The translations under genes and the position numbers were made by a program. A stretch of DNA of 6,051 nt from Firmicutes bacterium UBA5500 (lineage in GTDB: Bacteria; Bacillota; UBA994; UBA5500): assembly GCA_002427055.1 (NCBI GenBank), contig DIPA01000034.1, positions 43,270-49,320 on the forward strand. Direction: 5' to 3'. The notes beneath the pieces were generated by a model. The model saw nothing but the letters and a program-made list of their open reading frames with translations, was not told where the DNA came from and made no database searches. This document shows positions 4,942-6,051 of the stretch, in pieces; within the stretch, counting starts at the first letter, position 1, and each line of letters opens with the position of its first letter.

Positions 4942-5526
4942 TTAGTCTAAAACAACATCAACCCGTGACCAAAGTTCTGAAACCCCTTGCTTAGTCTCTG
5001 CGGAAAAAAGAACTAGCTGTTCAGGAGACAAACCAGGGAGAGCAGCTAGAATAACCTTGCGTTGCCTCTCTATCTCGCCCCGCTTCAGCTTATCGAGTTT
5101 GTTAGCAATTACCAATCTAGGAACATCTAGAGCGCGTAAGTATTGAAACATCTCTTGGTCAAGGGCCGTTGGCGGATGACGCAGGTCAACTACCTGTAAG
5201 ACTAGGCGTAACTCCTCCCTACTTTCCAGATAGTCACCCACGATATTGCTAAACCTTGCACGATCAGATTTTGAGGCCTTAGCATAACCATAGCCTGGCA
5301 AATCAACTATAAAAAAGCTTTCGTTAACCAAATAAAAGTTAGCGGTTTGAGTCTTGCCAGGTTGACTACTAGTACGCGCTAGACTCTTACGAGCAAGAAG
5401 TGCATTGGTAAGAGATGATTTCCCCACATTAGAACGACCAACTAAAGCGATTTCCGGTAGACCAGCTATTGGATACTGTTCGGCCCGTACCCCACTGAGC
5501 GCATAGGTTGCAGAGTAAATCTTCAT
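4942..5526 (-). CDS. ysxC: Ribosome-biogenesis GTP-binding protein YsxC/EngB
   Basis: This 194-residue TRAFAC-class GTPase is of the EngB/YihA/YsxC family, usually 190-210 residues, and takes part in late 50S subunit assembly in the cytoplasm. The G1 P-loop [10 protein letters not shown] is at residues 30-39. The switch I/G2 region [12 protein letters not shown] at 54-65 contains the conserved threonine, G3 DLPGYGYAK at 75-83, G4 NKLDK at 142-146 and G5 SAETKQG at 175-181. All motifs are intact. The ATG overlaps the lon stop codon (ATGA, 4 bases shared), with GGTGA 6 bases upstream inside lon, so translation is coupled to lon. The lon-ysxC pair is a conserved arrangement in Bacillota. In Bacillus the gene is essential, which is family knowledge and not shown here. 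Confidence 0.96.
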   Translation of the reverse strand: MKIYSATYALSGVRAEQYPIAGLPEIALVGRSNVGKSSLTNALLARKSLARTSSQPGKTQTANFYLVNESFFIVDLPGYGYAKASKSDRARFSNIVGDYLESREELRLVLQVVDLRHPPTALDQEMFQYLRALDVPRLVIANKLDKLKRGEIERQRKVILAALPGLSPEQLVLFSAETKQGVSELWSRVDVVLD

Positions 5527-6051
5527 CTATTTTCACCAACTAGCGCTGTTTCCAGCACCTGATCCATATGATCGGCAAATACAAAACTGAGTTGGCGGCG
5601 CACATTACGTGGTAGCTCGTCCAAGTCTCGACGGTTCTCTGTTGGCAAGACAACCGTCTTAATACCGGCACGATGAGCAGCCAAGGCTTTCTCTTTGAAC
5701 CCTCCGATAGGCAATACTCTCCCCCGCAAAGTCACCTCTCCGGTCATTGCCACATCGCGACGGACCGGACGCGAGGCCAGCGCAGACGCTAAGGCTGTTG
5801 CCATCGTAATCCCTGCCGACGGCCCATCTTTAGGAATTGCTCCTTCCGGCACATGAATATGTACGTCGCGCGTAAGGTAGAAATCAGTCTCCACACCTAA
5901 GTCAGCTACCCGTGAACGCACATAACTATTGGCGGCCTGCGCCGATTCACGCATTACATCGCCTAATTGACCCGTCAAAATCAAATTGCCCTTCCCAGGC
6001 ATCACTGTAACTTCCACGGAGACCGTATCCCCCCCCACCTCTGTCCAAACC
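5523..6051 (-). CDS. lon: ATP-dependent protease Lon (LonA type), C-terminal proteolytic domain, cut by window edge
   Basis: The reading frame is open to the right edge; its first full codon in the window is at 6050, giving [20 protein letters not shown], the standard beginning of the Lon S16 protease domain. The catalytic serine lies in PKDGPSAG (codon 5819-5817) and the catalytic lysine in [14 protein letters not shown] (codon 5690-5688). They are 43 residues apart, as in E. coli Lon (S679, K722). The helicase/AAA+ and N-terminal domains lie outside the window. Lon is a cytoplasmic hexamer that degrades misfolded and regulatory proteins. The GTG at 6038 is internal and is not a start. An eight-base G run (6036-6029) encodes the Gly-Gly before DTVS and is a possible slippage or sequencing-error point, but the frame is intact across it. 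The gene overlaps ysxC by 4 bases. Confidence 0.96.
   Translation of the reverse strand, partial: VWTEVGGDTVSVEVTVMPGKGNLILTGQLGDVMRESAQAANSYVRSRVADLGVETDFYLTRDVHIHVPEGAIPKDGPSAGITMATALASALASRPVRRDVAMTGEVTLRGRVLPIGGFKEKALAAHRAGIKTVVLPTENRRDLDELPRNVRRQLSFVFADHMDQVLETALVGENR

Noticed and set aside
6029..6036. Eight-G run in lon as a frameshift or phase-variable site
   Set aside because: The frame is intact through it, the translation VWTEVGGDT matches the family exactly, and Gly-Gly is conserved there.

Overview
The window carries six recognisable genes, all on the minus strand, plus two long non-coding gaps and one shorter one. The order lon-ysxC with a 4-base overlap, a folylpolyglutamate synthase, and a DRTGG-domain protein followed by an RsbW/RsbT-type ATPase all point to Bacillota. 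The biotin-free pyruvate/oxaloacetate carboxyltransferase and the membrane-anchored SPOR-domain protein beside folC fit a Sporomusa/Pelosinus-like Negativicute or a related anaerobic clostridium best. That placement is an inference from gene content and protein style, not a database result. GC content looks moderate, and three of the six main genes appear to start with TTG or GTG.

In transcription order (high to low coordinates): the C-terminal proteolytic domain of Lon runs in from the right edge and overlaps ysxC/engB, a ribosome-assembly GTPase. A 235-base gap (4704-4941) follows, with a plausible promoter, a 12-bp perfect palindrome, a small hairpin and a protein-like but apparently start-less reading frame. 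Next is a 465-residue carboxyltransferase of the PycB/OadA/5S family without a biotin domain. The 470-base gap from 2836 to 3305 begins with a possible small gene of 39 or more codons. It continues with an inverted-repeat-rich stretch that ends in a good intrinsic terminator, and then the folC promoter. folC is followed by a large, branched, two-way terminator at 1459-1533. After that come a SPOR-domain membrane protein, a DRTGG-domain protein and the first 45 codons of an anti-sigma-type ATPase, closely spaced as one likely operon that leaves the window on the left.

The coding part is mainly housekeeping: protein quality control (Lon), ribosome biogenesis (YsxC), C3/C4 carboxylation or decarboxylation, folate polyglutamylation and envelope biology. 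The DRTGG/ATPase pair is a small module that in anaerobic Firmicutes often precedes electron-transfer or hydrogenase genes. I see no CRISPR, phage, toxin-antitoxin or defence system and no intact mobile element. The parts most worth a second look are non-coding: the mutually exclusive terminator/antiterminator-like pairings upstream of folC, the possible small ORF after the carboxyltransferase, and the leader of the carboxyltransferase.
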